A stretch of 64,000 nucleotides of DNA from NCBI RefSeq assembly GCF_002237445.1, contig NZ_CP022527.1:1116001-1180000 (forward strand). Direction: 5' to 3'. This stretch comes from Neisseria sp. KEM232. Its GTDB lineage: Bacteria > Pseudomonadota > Gammaproteobacteria > Burkholderiales > Neisseriaceae. Position numbers and translations under genes: made by a program. The notes under the pieces are model-generated. The model searched no databases and was not told where the DNA came from. It saw only the letters and a list, made by a program, of their open reading frames with translations. Positions 7,485-15,615 of the stretch are shown in pieces (the stretch's first letter is position 1; each line of letters opens with the position of its first letter).

Positions 7485-9302
7485 CTATTCCTGCGTATCT
7501 TCCGCTTTGTCCGCCGCAATCAGGGCGGTTTCGTTTTCTTCGGCTTCTTCGACGAGTTTGCGGTCGATCTGTTTGCCGGTTTTCAGGCCGAGTTTGTGCA
7601 GCTTTTGGGCGCGGCCGATGAGGTTGCCGCGTCCGTCTTTGAGCTGGTTGAAGGCTTTTTGGTAGGCGGTTTGCGCCTGTTCGATGTTTTTGCCGACGCT
7701 TTGCAGGGTTTCGACGAAGCCGGCGAATTTGTCGTACAGCCTGCCGCCCTCTTCGGCGATGGCCAGGGCGTTGCGGTTTTGCTGTTCGTTGCGCCAGATG
7801 TTGGCGACGGTGCGCAGGGTGGCCAGGAGGGTGGAGGGGCCGGCGAGCATGATGCGTTTGTCGAAGCATTCCTGAAAGAGGCTGCCGTCCTGTTGCAGGG
7901 CGAGCAGGTAGGCGGGTTCGACGGGGATGAACATGAAGACGAAATCGAGGGTGGTGAGGCCGTCGATGTTGCTGTATTGCTTGGCGGCCAGTTCGGCGAC
8001 GTGGCGGCGCACGGATTGGACGTGTTCGGCCAGATGTGTGCGGGCTTCGTCTTCGTTTTGTGCCTGGGTGTAGCGCACGTAGGCGGTGAGGGAGACTTTG
8101 CTGTCGATGACGATTTGTTTGCCGTCGGGCAGGTTGACGAGGACGTCGGGCTGCAGGCGGCGGGTGCTGCCGTCTTCCTGCGTCTGCACGGCGGCGGCCT
8201 GCACGGTGTATTCGCGCCCTTTGGCGAGGCCGGAGTGTTCGAGCACGCTCTCCAATATCATTTCGCCCCAGTTGCCCTGGGTTTTGTTGCGGCTGCCGGT
8301 GAGGGCGCGGGTGAGGGCGGCGGCGTCTTCGTGCAGGCGGCTGTTGAGCTGTTGCAGGCGTTTGAGTTCGTTTTCGAGGGTATGGCGCTCTTTGGCTTCT
8401 TTTTCGTAGGTGTTTTGCACGAGTTGGGAGAAACCGCCGAGTTTTTCGTTCAGCGGGTTGAGCAGCAGGCCGAGCTGTTCACGGTTTTGTTCGCTGAAAC
8501 GGCGGCTTTTTTCTTCGAGGATTTGGTTGGCAAGGTGTTGGAAACGGCTGCCGAGGGCGTCGCGGGCTTCGTCGAGCAGGGCGAGTTTTTCTGCCTGCGC
8601 CTGACGCTCTTTTTCAATTTGGGTGGCGAGGCGTTCGTTTTGCACGCGGCTGTCGGACAACTCTTGCTGCAAGGTAGCGTAGTCGGTTTTCAGACGGCCT
8701 AATTCGTCGGTTTGGCGGCGGTTTTGCGCGGCGGCTTCTTCGAGTTGCGCCGACAGGCGTCCGTTGGCGGCGCGGCTGTCGGACAATTCCTGCTGCAAGG
8801 CGGCATGGTCGGTTTTCAGACGGCCTGCTTCTTCGGCTTGGGCGGCGAGGTGGCGCACCTGCGCTTCGAGGGCGGCGCGACGGCTGTCGAGTTCGCGGAT
8901 TTGCCCGTGCAGTCCGTCGGCGGCGCTGCGGGCGGCGGCTAGTTCGCTTTGCAGCTCGGGCAGGCGGCGGGCGTGGACGTTGGCGGCGGCCAGCTCGTTT
9001 TCGGCGGCGTTCAGACGGCCTCTGAGGCCGTCTGAAAAGCGGGTTTGCTCGGCCAGTTCTTCTTCGCTGCGGCGTTGCTCGGCGGTGAGACGGTCGCACA
9101 GTTCTTCAAGGTGGGCGCGGTTTTCTTCGAGGGCGGCGCAGCGGCTTTCGCTTTCGGCCTGCGCGGCCCGGTGCTGCCGCTCGCGTTCGGCCGTGTCGGC
9201 CTGATGGCGGTTTTGGCAGACGAGGCGGGTAATCAGGGCGGCGAGGGCGGCGGCAGTGAAGACGGCGGCGGCGAGGATGAGGTAGTAGTGGTTTGCGGTC
9301 AT
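7485..9302 (-). CDS. rmuC: DNA recombination protein RmuC
   Basis: 605 residues from MTANHYYLILAAAVFTAAAL; the frame is open to 9908 but that upstream part is the shadow of rsgA. An N-terminal membrane anchor (residues about 6-24) is followed by a long coiled coil to about residue 280 and the conserved RmuC nuclease-like domain (GNWGEMILESVLEHSGL, QPDVLVNLPDGKQIVIDSK). RmuC limits inversions at short inverted repeats. The coiled coil holds an internal duplication (LKTDHAALQQELSDSR and LKTDYATLQQELSDSR) and a DUS palindrome coding for FSDGLRGRL. Confidence 0.93.
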   Translation of the reverse strand: MTANHYYLILAAAVFTAAALAALITRLVCQNRHQADTAERERQHRAAQAESESRCAALEENRAHLEELCDRLTAEQRRSEEELAEQTRFSDGLRGRLNAAENELAAANVHARRLPELQSELAAARSAADGLHGQIRELDSRRAALEAQVRHLAAQAEEAGRLKTDHAALQQELSDSRAANGRLSAQLEEAAAQNRRQTDELGRLKTDYATLQQELSDSRVQNERLATQIEKERQAQAEKLALLDEARDALGSRFQHLANQILEEKSRRFSEQNREQLGLLLNPLNEKLGGFSQLVQNTYEKEAKERHTLENELKRLQQLNSRLHEDAAALTRALTGSRNKTQGNWGEMILESVLEHSGLAKGREYTVQAAAVQTQEDGSTRRLQPDVLVNLPDGKQIVIDSKVSLTAYVRYTQAQNEDEARTHLAEHVQSVRRHVAELAAKQYSNIDGLTTLDFVFMFIPVEPAYLLALQQDGSLFQECFDKRIMLAGPSTLLATLRTVANIWRNEQQNRNALAIAEEGGRLYDKFAGFVETLQSVGKNIEQAQTAYQKAFNQLKDGRGNLIGRAQKLHKLGLKTGKQIDRKLVEEAEENETALIAADKAEDTQE

Positions 9303-9328
9303 GGTGTGGAAATGAGGAGGATGAGGCC

Positions 9329-9348
9329 GTTCCCGTCTGCACGGGAAT
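9329..9348. repeat. dRS3-like 20-bp repeat
   Basis: TTCCC-GTCTGCAC-GGGAAT matches the Neisseria dRS3 consensus (ATTCCC, eight variable bases, GGGAAT) with one mismatch. On the minus strand the flank reads TTTCAGAAACGTCATTCCCG, a 20-mer nearly repeated at 34007-34026. Confidence 0.6.
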
Positions 9349-9349
9349 G

Positions 9350-9380
9350 ACGTTTCTGAAAGCGAAGCTTCAACGAGGTT
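9350..9380 (-). repeat. short repeat, copy 1 (AACCTCGTTGAAGCTTCGCT core)
   Basis: On the minus strand this stretch reads AACCTCGTTGAAGCTTCGCT followed by TTCAGA. A near-identical copy lies at 21484-21507 on the plus strand. Both sit next to a DUS. Confidence 0.5.
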
Positions 9381-9406
9381 AAAACAGGTTTCAGACGGCC
9401 TAGGGG

Positions 9407-10282
9407 TTATCGGCGCGGCGCGGCCAGCTCGTCGGTAACGCGCTGCAAAAAGGCGACGCGATCGGGCGAAACCGCGCCGCTGTCGGCCGCCTGTTTGACG
9501 GCGCAGCCTGGTTCCTGGCGGTGGGTACAGTTGTGGAAGCGGCATTGCCCGACGAGGTGGCGCAGGTCGGGGAAATAGCGCAGCAGGTCGGCGGCGGCGA
9601 GGTGGTGCAGGCCGAATTCCTGCAAGCCGGGCGAGTCGATAAGGAAGGTGTCGCTGCCGAGGTCGTACATTTGCGCGTGGGTGGTGGTGTGGCGGCCGGA
9701 GTCGAGGGCGGCGGAGATGTCGCCGGTGCGGGCGGCGTCGCTGCCGAGCAGGGCGTTGGTGAGGGTGGATTTGCCCATGCCCGACTGGCCGAGAAAAATG
9801 TTGGTGCGCCCCGCCATCAGCGGCGGCAGGGCGGCGGCGTTTGCCAGCGCGCTGACTTCGACGACGGGGTAGCCGAGGGCGGCGTAAAAAGCGAGTTTCT
9901 CCCGCCACGCCGCGCTTTCGGGCAAGTCGCTTTTGTTGAGGACAATCAGGGCTTCGATGCCGCCCGCCTCCGCCGCCAGCAGGGCGCGTTGCAGCAGGGT
10001 TTCGTTCGGCGTGGGCACGGCGGCGGTCACAACAAACATTCTGTCGACATTGGCAGCGATAAGCTTGGTGCGCCAGGCGTCTTGGCGGTAGAGCAGGCTG
10101 CGGCGCGGCAGGAAATCGCTAATCACGGCCTGCTCTTCGTTCTGCACTTCGATGTGTACGAAGTCGCCACAGGCGTAATCCACCCGCTTTTTGCGCGTGG
10201 TGGCGTCGTAAACGCGGCCGGAGGCGGCGCGAACGGTGTAGCGGCGGCCGTAGCTGGCAATGATGCGGGCAGTGTCGGACAT
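9407..10282 (-). CDS. rsgA: ribosome small subunit-dependent GTPase RsgA (YjeQ)
   Basis: 291 residues from MSDTARIIASYGRRY; the frame continues upstream without coding character. N-terminal OB fold (about 1-75), then a circularly permuted GTPase with G4 NKSD (116-119), G1 GQSGMGKST (165-173) and G3 DSPG (216-219). The C-terminal zinc module has Cys247, Cys252, His254 and Cys260. It acts in late 30S maturation. It is 104 bases upstream of rmuC on the same strand. Confidence 0.96.
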   Translation of the reverse strand: MSDTARIIASYGRRYTVRAASGRVYDATTRKKRVDYACGDFVHIEVQNEEQAVISDFLPRRSLLYRQDAWRTKLIAANVDRMFVVTAAVPTPNETLLQRALLAAEAGGIEALIVLNKSDLPESAAWREKLAFYAALGYPVVEVSALANAAALPPLMAGRTNIFLGQSGMGKSTLTNALLGSDAARTGDISAALDSGRHTTTHAQMYDLGSDTFLIDSPGLQEFGLHHLAAADLLRYFPDLRHLVGQCRFHNCTHRQEPGCAVKQAADSGAVSPDRVAFLQRVTDELAAPRR

Positions 10283-10645
10283 GGTGTTCGGTAACCAAAA
10301 AGAAACGGATTTTAACAGAGGCGGCCGCGCCGTGCCGCCGCACGGGCATCCGCGCCCTTCGTCTATCATGCCGCCTTTTTTCAGACGGCCACCCCATGCT
10401 CTCCTGCCGCGTTTCCCCGACCGCTTGAACAACGGCATCGATCTGACGGTTTTGCAGCCGCAAGGAAAGCGCACCTTTTCCGTGCGCTACCGCCTGCGTA
10501 TCGGGGATGAAGAGGCCGTCTGAAAAGGCCGCGACCTTTGCGAAACCGCTCAGGCCGTCTGAAACAGATAAGGATCGGGCGTACAGGCCGTCTGAAAACG
10601 AAAAAACCCGCCGTTTGCGGCGGGTTTTTGATCGGATGGCGCAGC
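10283..10645. other. 363-base gap with a possible orphan coding tail
   Basis: No confident gene. A plus-strand frame at about 10420-10523 reads LNNGIDLTVLQPQGKRTF then SVRYRLRIGDEEAV and ends in a DUS-encoded TGA, which looks more protein-like than its surroundings, but there is no ribosome site or convincing start. It may be the tail of a decayed gene. Several single DUS copies fill the rest. Confidence 0.25.
10602..10629 (-). terminator. rho-independent terminator of tsf
   Basis: AAAACCCGCCG and CGGCGGGTTTT arms around a short loop, with A/T tails on both sides, 17 bases after the tsf stop. Confidence 0.85.
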
Positions 10646-11500
10646 TTACACTTTGGCGGCTGCGGCCACTTCGGCGGCGTAGTCGACTACGGCTTTTTCA
10701 ATGCCGTCGCCCACTTTGTAACGCACGAAGCTGATCACTTCGGTATTGTTTTCTTTCAGGTACTGGGCAACGGTTTGGTCGGGATTCATTACGAAAGCCT
10801 GGCCGTTGAGGGTGATTTCGGCCAAGAATTTTTTGATGCGGCCTTCGACCATTTTGGCGGCGATGTCGGCGGGTTTGCCGGACTCGACGGCCTGCTGGGT
10901 GTAGATGTGGCGCTCTTTTTCGACGGTTTCGGCGTCCACTTCGGCTTCGGATACGCATTGCGGTTTGGCGGCAACGATGTGCATGCCGACTTTGCGGGCG
11001 ACGTCTTCGCTGCCTTTGTATTCCACCAAAACGCCTTCGGTGGCCAGCGCGCCGTGGATGTAGGCGGTGAGGCTGTTGGCGGTTTCGATAACTTTGAAGC
11101 GGCGCACGGACATGTTTTCGCCCAGTTTGGCGATAACGGCTTTGCGCTCGTCTTCCACCAAAGCGGCCAGCGCTTCGATGTCGGCGGGTTTCTTGGCAAC
11201 GGCGGTTTTGGCAACCGAGTTGGCAAACTCGACGAAACCGGCGTCTTTGGCGACGAAGTCGGTTTCGCAGTTCACTTCCACCAGTGCGCCGGTGTTGCCT
11301 TCGATGGCGTAGGCCAATACGCCTTCGGCGGCGGTGCGGCCTGCCAGTTTGCCGGCTTTGGCACCGGATTTGATGCGCAGGATTTCTTCTGCTTTTTCCA
11401 TGTTGCCGTCTGCTTCAACCAGGGCTTTTTTGCATTCCATCATGCCAAGGCCGGTGGCGGCGCGCAGGTCGGCAACCATTTTTGCTGTGATTTCAGCCAT
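10646..11500 (-). CDS. tsf: translation elongation factor Ts
   Basis: 284 residues from [20 protein letters not shown], the standard EF-Ts N-terminus with the downstream [20 protein letters not shown] signature. It exchanges GDP for GTP on EF-Tu. rpsB lies upstream on the same strand with a DUS hairpin between, the usual rpsB-tsf pair. Confidence 0.97.
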   Translation of the reverse strand: MAEITAKMVADLRAATGLGMMECKKALVEADGNMEKAEEILRIKSGAKAGKLAGRTAAEGVLAYAIEGNTGALVEVNCETDFVAKDAGFVEFANSVAKTAVAKKPADIEALAALVEDERKAVIAKLGENMSVRRFKVIETANSLTAYIHGALATEGVLVEYKGSEDVARKVGMHIVAAKPQCVSEAEVDAETVEKERHIYTQQAVESGKPADIAAKMVEGRIKKFLAEITLNGQAFVMNPDQTVAQYLKENNTEVISFVRYKVGDGIEKAVVDYAAEVAAAAKV

Positions 11501-11527
11501 TTTTGTCTCCAAGGGTATTAAGGTTAC

Positions 11528-11577
11528 AGGCCGTCTGAAACCGTTTTCCGCAGGGCGGGAAACTTTTCAGACGGCCT
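11528..11577 (-). terminator. DUS hairpin between rpsB and tsf
   Basis: AGGCCGTCTGAA at 11528-11539 and complement at 11566-11577 form a hairpin in the 89-base intergenic gap. It may attenuate read-through and set the S2/EF-Ts ratio, as an intergenic structure does in other bacteria. Confidence 0.5.
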
Positions 11578-11589
11578 TTCGCATCGGTG

Positions 11590-12318
11590 TTATTCGGCAG
11601 CGGCGGCCTGTGCGGCGGCTACGGTTTCGGCAACCGCCTGGTTTTTGCCTTCCAATACCGCATCGGCGATGCCGCGGCAGTAGAGGCGGATAGCTTTGGC
11701 GGAGTCGTCGTTGCCGGGGATGACGTGTTTCACGCCGTCGGGGCTGTTGTTGGTGTCGACTACGGCGATAACGGGGATGCCCAGTTTGGCGGCTTCGACC
11801 AAAGTGCCGTGTTGGTAGCCGGTGTCGATAACGAAGATGGCGTCGGGCAGGCCTTTCATGTTTTTGATGCCGCCCAGCGAACGTTCGAGTTTTTCCACTT
11901 CGCGGGTCATGTCCAGCAGCTCTTTTTTGCTGTAACCGCTGTTGTCGGCGTCGGCCAGAACGGCGGATTTTTCTTCCAGGCGTTTGATCGACTGCTTGAC
12001 GGTTTTGTAGTTGGTCAGCATGCCGCCGAGCCAGCGGTGGTCGACATAGGGCATGCCGGCGCGGGTGGCTTCTTCGCGGATGATTTCGCGCGCCTGGCGT
12101 TTGGTGCCGACAAACAGCACGGTGCCTTTGTTGGCGACGAGGCGGCGCACGGCTTCCTGCGCTTCAAGGAAAAGCGGCAGGGTTTTTTCCAGGTTGACGA
12201 TGTGTATTTTGTTGCGCGAACCGAAAATATACTGCTCCATTTTCGGGTTCCAGAAACGGGTTTGGTGGCCGAAGTGTACGCCTGCTTCGAGCATTTGGCG
12301 CATGGTGATTTGGGACAT
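11590..12318 (-). CDS. rpsB: 30S ribosomal protein S2
   Basis: 242 residues beginning [20 protein letters not shown], the universal S2 opening; the central [20 protein letters not shown] motif is intact. AAGGAAATCT precedes the ATG. Component of the small ribosomal subunit. First gene of rpsB-tsf, with a promoter at 12451-12479 and a leader of about 125 bases. Confidence 0.98.
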   Translation of the reverse strand: MSQITMRQMLEAGVHFGHQTRFWNPKMEQYIFGSRNKIHIVNLEKTLPLFLEAQEAVRRLVANKGTVLFVGTKRQAREIIREEATRAGMPYVDHRWLGGMLTNYKTVKQSIKRLEEKSAVLADADNSGYSKKELLDMTREVEKLERSLGGIKNMKGLPDAIFVIDTGYQHGTLVEAAKLGIPVIAVVDTNNSPDGVKHVIPGNDDSAKAIRLYCRGIADAVLEGKNQAVAETVAAAQAAAAE

Positions 12319-12417
12319 AGATTTCCTTCAAAAGGGTTAGTGCAGACACCCGCGCACAGAATTTCCGACCGGCGGAAACACCCTTCGGACGCGGAGTGCG
12401 AGCGTTTCAATGACAAT

Positions 12418-12445
12418 AAAAAAGCGCTTTTTACGGGAAAAAGCG
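12418..12445 (-). terminator. hairpin with T-run at the 5' end of the rpsB leader
   Basis: CGCTTTTT and AAAAAGCG arms around CCCGT, then CTTTTTT on the minus strand. It lies immediately after the rpsB -10, so it may terminate the upstream 66-residue gene or be an early leader hairpin of the rpsB message. Confidence 0.55.
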
Positions 12446-12450
12446 GCGGT

Positions 12451-12479
12451 ATTATACGGGCTGCGGCTTTTCAGGGCAA
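12451..12479 (-). promoter_or_regulatory. strong sigma70-type promoter of rpsB-tsf
   Basis: TTGCCC (12474-12479), 17-base spacer, then a perfect TATAAT (12451-12456) on the minus strand. The -35 overlaps the sequence immediately after the stop codon of the small upstream gene. Confidence 0.75.
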
Positions 12480-12671
12480 GTTGCCGCCGCCGTTTTCCTC
12501 TTCGCGCTTCATGCGCCTGTTGCGCAGGCGGATATAGGCCGACCAGAGCATAAAGGCGGCGGGCAGGGCAGTGAGGAAAACGAAGTAAATCAGTTTGCGC
12601 GCCAGGCCGGGCTGGGCGACGGAAAACATCAGCGTGGTGAAAACGTAGCCGATAAAGACGATGTGCCACAT
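12471..12671 (-). CDS. small membrane protein of unknown function
   Basis: 66 residues. Two predicted membrane helices (IVFIGYVFTTLMFSVA and LIYFVFLTALPAAFMLW) are followed by a basic, then acidic tail (RLRNRRMKREEENGG). No family recognised. It lies upstream of rpsB on the same strand and divergent from ppa. Composition and the clean two-helix pattern support a real gene, but no strong ribosome site is seen. Confidence 0.6.
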   Translation of the reverse strand: MWHIVFIGYVFTTLMFSVAQPGLARKLIYFVFLTALPAAFMLWSAYIRLRNRRMKREEENGGGNLP

Positions 12672-12717
12672 GGTTTGCCGTTTCGGGGGTTCAGACGGCC
12701 TCTATTATAGGGCTTGA

Positions 12718-12729
12718 TGCTGCTATAAT
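12718..12729 (+). promoter_or_regulatory. extended -10 promoter of ppa
   Basis: TGCTATAAT at 12721-12729, an extended -10 (TGnTATAAT), about 40 bases before the ppa start. No strong -35 is visible. Confidence 0.6.
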
Positions 12730-12769
12730 CGCGCCCTTTCCCATTTTGCACAGCGAAAGGACGCACCCA

Positions 12770-13300
12770 ATGGCAGATTTCAACCAAATCCTCGATGCGG
12801 GCGACGTGGACGGCGGCATTATCAATGTCGTTGTCGAGATTCCCGCAGGTTCGAACCACAAAATCGAATGGAACCGCAAGCTGGCGGTGATGCAGCTCGA
12901 CCGCGTCGAGCCGCTGGCCTTTGCCAAGCCGACCAACTACGGCTTCATTCCGCAGACGCTGGATGAAGACGGCGACGAACTCGACGCGCTGATTATCACC
13001 GACACGCCGCTGCCCACCGGTATTTTTCTCGAAGCCAAAGTCATTGGCGTGATGAAATTCGTCGACGACGGCGAAGTGGACGACAAAATCGTCGTCGTGC
13101 CCGCCGACGACCGCCACAACGGCAATGCCTACAACACTTTGGAAGATTTGCCCAAGCAGCTCATCAAACAAATCGAGTTCCACTTCAACCACTATAAAGA
13201 CCTGAAAAAACCGGGCACCACCAAAGTCGAACACTGGGGCGGCATCGACGAAGCCAAAGCCGTTATCCGCGAATCGCAGGAGCGCTGGAACAAGCGTTAA
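12770..13300 (+). CDS. ppa: inorganic pyrophosphatase (family I)
   Basis: 176 residues from MADFNQILDAGDVDGGIINV; AAAGGA sits eight bases upstream, so the longer ATG start at 12746 is not used. Family I active-site elements are visible: EIPAGSNHKIEWN, the DEDGDELDALI metal-binding aspartates and the VPADDRHN segment. Hydrolyses pyrophosphate in the cytoplasm. Confidence 0.96.
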   Translation: MADFNQILDAGDVDGGIINVVVEIPAGSNHKIEWNRKLAVMQLDRVEPLAFAKPTNYGFIPQTLDEDGDELDALIITDTPLPTGIFLEAKVIGVMKFVDDGEVDDKIVVVPADDRHNGNAYNTLEDLPKQLIKQIEFHFNHYKDLKKPGTTKVEHWGGIDEAKAVIRESQERWNKR

Positions 13301-13309
13301 CGCACCGGC

Positions 13310-13344
13310 AGGCCGTCTGAAAAGCATTTTTCAGACGGCCTTTT
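13310..13344 (+). terminator. DUS-pair terminator of ppa
   Basis: AGGCCGTCTGAA (13310-13321) and complement (13330-13341) with an eight-base loop, followed by TTTT, ten bases after the ppa stop. Confidence 0.75.
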
Positions 13345-13383
13345 CCGTTTGGGCAAACCGTCACAGAAAGGCCGTCTGAAACC

Positions 13384-13986
13384 ATGTCCGCCGCAACCGA
13401 CACCGTCAAACAGCAAAAACGCGCCCTGCGCCGCCAATACCGCGCCGCACGCAGCGCCCTGCCCCGCGCCGAGCGCCTGCGCGCCGAACGGGAAATCGTC
13501 CGCCGCCTCAAACCCCTGATACGGCGCGGCAAAAAAACCGCCCTTTACTGGGCGATGGGCAGCGAACCGAACCTGCGCCCACTGCTGCACACCGCCGCAC
13601 AACGCGGCGCGGCCGTCTACCTGCCCTACATCGAGCCGCGCAAAAAACGCATGTGGTTCACGCCCTACCGCGAAGGCGCGGCGGCCGAACGCAAACGCGG
13701 CCGCGCCAAGCTGAACGTGCCCCAGTTTGCCGGACGCCGAATCCGCGCCGACCGCCTCGATGTCATGGTTGTCCCCGTTGTTGCCGCCGACCGCACGGGC
13801 TGCCGCCTCGGCCAGGCGGGCGGCTACTACGACGCCACGCTGGCCGGATGCCGTTTCAGACGGCCTCTTGCCGTTGCCGCCGGTTTCGCCTGCCAGCTTG
13901 CCGAGCGCCTGCCGCGCGAAGCCCACGACATCCTGCTCGACGGCTTCGTATCGGAGTGCCACAAGCTGCGCTTTTCCCGCCGCTGA
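13384..13986 (+). CDS. 5-formyltetrahydrofolate cyclo-ligase family protein
   Basis: 200 residues. The family fold is recognisable by KRALRRQYRAAR at the start, LYWAMGSEPNLRPLL in the middle and the C-terminal GCRLGQAGGYYDATLA, close to the family GxGGGYYD signature (one glycine replaced by Ala). The enzyme converts 5-formyl-THF to methenyl-THF using ATP. An in-frame DUS encodes CRFRRPLAV inside the C-terminal domain. A DUS immediately precedes the start, and no good Shine-Dalgarno is seen. Confidence 0.85.
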   Translation: MSAATDTVKQQKRALRRQYRAARSALPRAERLRAEREIVRRLKPLIRRGKKTALYWAMGSEPNLRPLLHTAAQRGAAVYLPYIEPRKKRMWFTPYREGAAAERKRGRAKLNVPQFAGRRIRADRLDVMVVPVVAADRTGCRLGQAGGYYDATLAGCRFRRPLAVAAGFACQLAERLPREAHDILLDGFVSECHKLRFSRR

Positions 13987-14085
13987 CAGACAAAACGCGC
14001 CCGCAACGCACGGCTTTCAGACGGCCTCATCCCGTCAAACGGCAGCTTGGCAAAACATCAGGCCGTCTGAAACCCCGCAAGGTTT

Positions 14086-15469
14086 TCAGACGGCCTTTCC
14101 GTTTCGGGCAAACGGCAGACTAGGGCGCTCTGCCCTACCCTGCGCCGCCCCCAGCACCAGCCCGACGGCCAATCCCACAGCCGCAGGTACGACCCAGCCC
14201 AGGCCGTCGGCGTAGAGCGGCAGAATGTTTTTCAAAGCTGCGTCAATCTGCATAATCAGGCCGTCTGAAGCACCGTCAAACATGCCGTGCGCGGTGCGCC
14301 AGCCGTCGATAAGGGCGACGGGCAGCGTGGCGGCCACCGTGCAGGCGTACACGATGCGGCGGCCGCCGAAAAACCTGTCGAGAAAGGCCAGCGCAATCAG
14401 CACCACGGTCAGAGGGTAGAGCAGCATCAGCGCGGGCACGGAGAGCTTGATAATGCCCGACAGGCCGACGTTGGCCAGCGCGAGCGACACCAGCGTGAAC
14501 ACGGTTGTCCAGGCGCGGTAGCTGACGCGCGGGGCGAGGCGGTGGAAATATTCGCCGCAGGCGGTAATCAGGCCGACCGAAGTCAACAGGCAGGCCAGTA
14601 TCACAATCACGGCCAGCAGCACGTTGCCCGCCGTGCCGAAATAATGCTGCGCGCTTTTGGCCAGCACCGCCGCGCCGTTTTCCTGTATGCCGATTGCCCC
14701 CGCGCTCGTCGCGCCCATGTAGGCGACGAAGGCGTACACCAGCGCGAGAAAGGCGGCGGCGACAAAGCCCGCGCGCGAAGTGAGGTACAGCACTTCTTCC
14801 TTTTTCGCAAAACCCATGCCGCGCACCGCGTCAATCACAATAATGGCGAACACCAGCGAAGCGAGCGCGTCCATCGTGCCGTAGCCCTCAATCAAACCTT
14901 TGACAACGGGGTTGGCCGCATAATCGGCAGCGGGCATCTGCAAGGAGGCCATCGGTTTGGCCGCCGCATAGCCCACCAGCACGGCAATCGACACCAGCAG
15001 CGCGGGCGTCAGCACCTTGCCGACGCGGTCGACCAGTTTGCCGGGCGAAATCGACAGCCAGTAGGTCAGCGCGAAAAAGGCGGCGGCAAACGCGGCCGGC
15101 AGCCCTTTGTGCTCCCTCTCGCCCAAAAACGGCTTGATACCGAGATCAAACGACACCGTCGCCGTACGCGGCGCGGCAAACAGAGGGCTGATGGCCAGAT
15201 AAAGGGCGACGGCGAAAAACACGCCGTAGACCCTGCCCGCGCGCCCTGCCAAATCCGCAAATCGCGCGAGCCGGTATAGGCCACCGCCAGCACCCCCGCC
15301 AGCGGCAGGCCGACGCCCGTAAGCAGGAATCCGGCCAGCGCGGCCCACACCGCCTGCCCGCGTTCTGCCCCAGAACGGGCGGATAAATCAGGTTGCCCGC
15401 ACCGAAAAACAGGGCGAACAGCATCAGGCCGGTGGCGATAAAGGCCGATTTTTTACTGGTATGCGTCAT
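14086..15469 (-). pseudogene. brnQ: branched-chain amino acid transporter BrnQ, two frameshifts
   Basis: Three minus-strand frames together give one BrnQ/LIVCS protein. Start at 15469: MTHTSKKSAFIATGLMLFAL, with the GAGNLIYPPVLGQNAG motif. Near 15356-15361 a G-run one base too short shifts to the frame WAALAGFLLTGVGLPL. Near 15250-15262 a second shift moves to DLAGRAGRVYGVFF, which runs to the end. About 12 hydrophobic segments would result. Two lesions in 110 bases argue for a decayed gene, though sequencing error is possible. The stop TGA is supplied by a DUS (KAV*). Confidence 0.75.
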
Positions 15470-15615
15470 GGAAATACCTGCGTGGAAAACAAAGCCGCGC
15501 ATTCTATCAATTTATGCGGGTGCGCGTCGGCTGCCGCTATAATGCCCGCCCGCAGACAACAGGCCGTCTGAAACCCGGTTTCGTTTTTCAGACGGCCTCA
15601 CGATAAAACACAGCG

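Noticed and set aside
7212..8702. A 496-codon plus-strand frame over rmuC
   Set aside because: Composition is that of an antisense shadow (Val/Phe/Gly rich), and it runs across an intergenic DUS pair into rmuC.
7485..9908. An 807-residue RmuC with a long N-terminal extension
   Set aside because: The extension is the translated shadow of rsgA; the true start at 9302 begins a membrane anchor as in the family.
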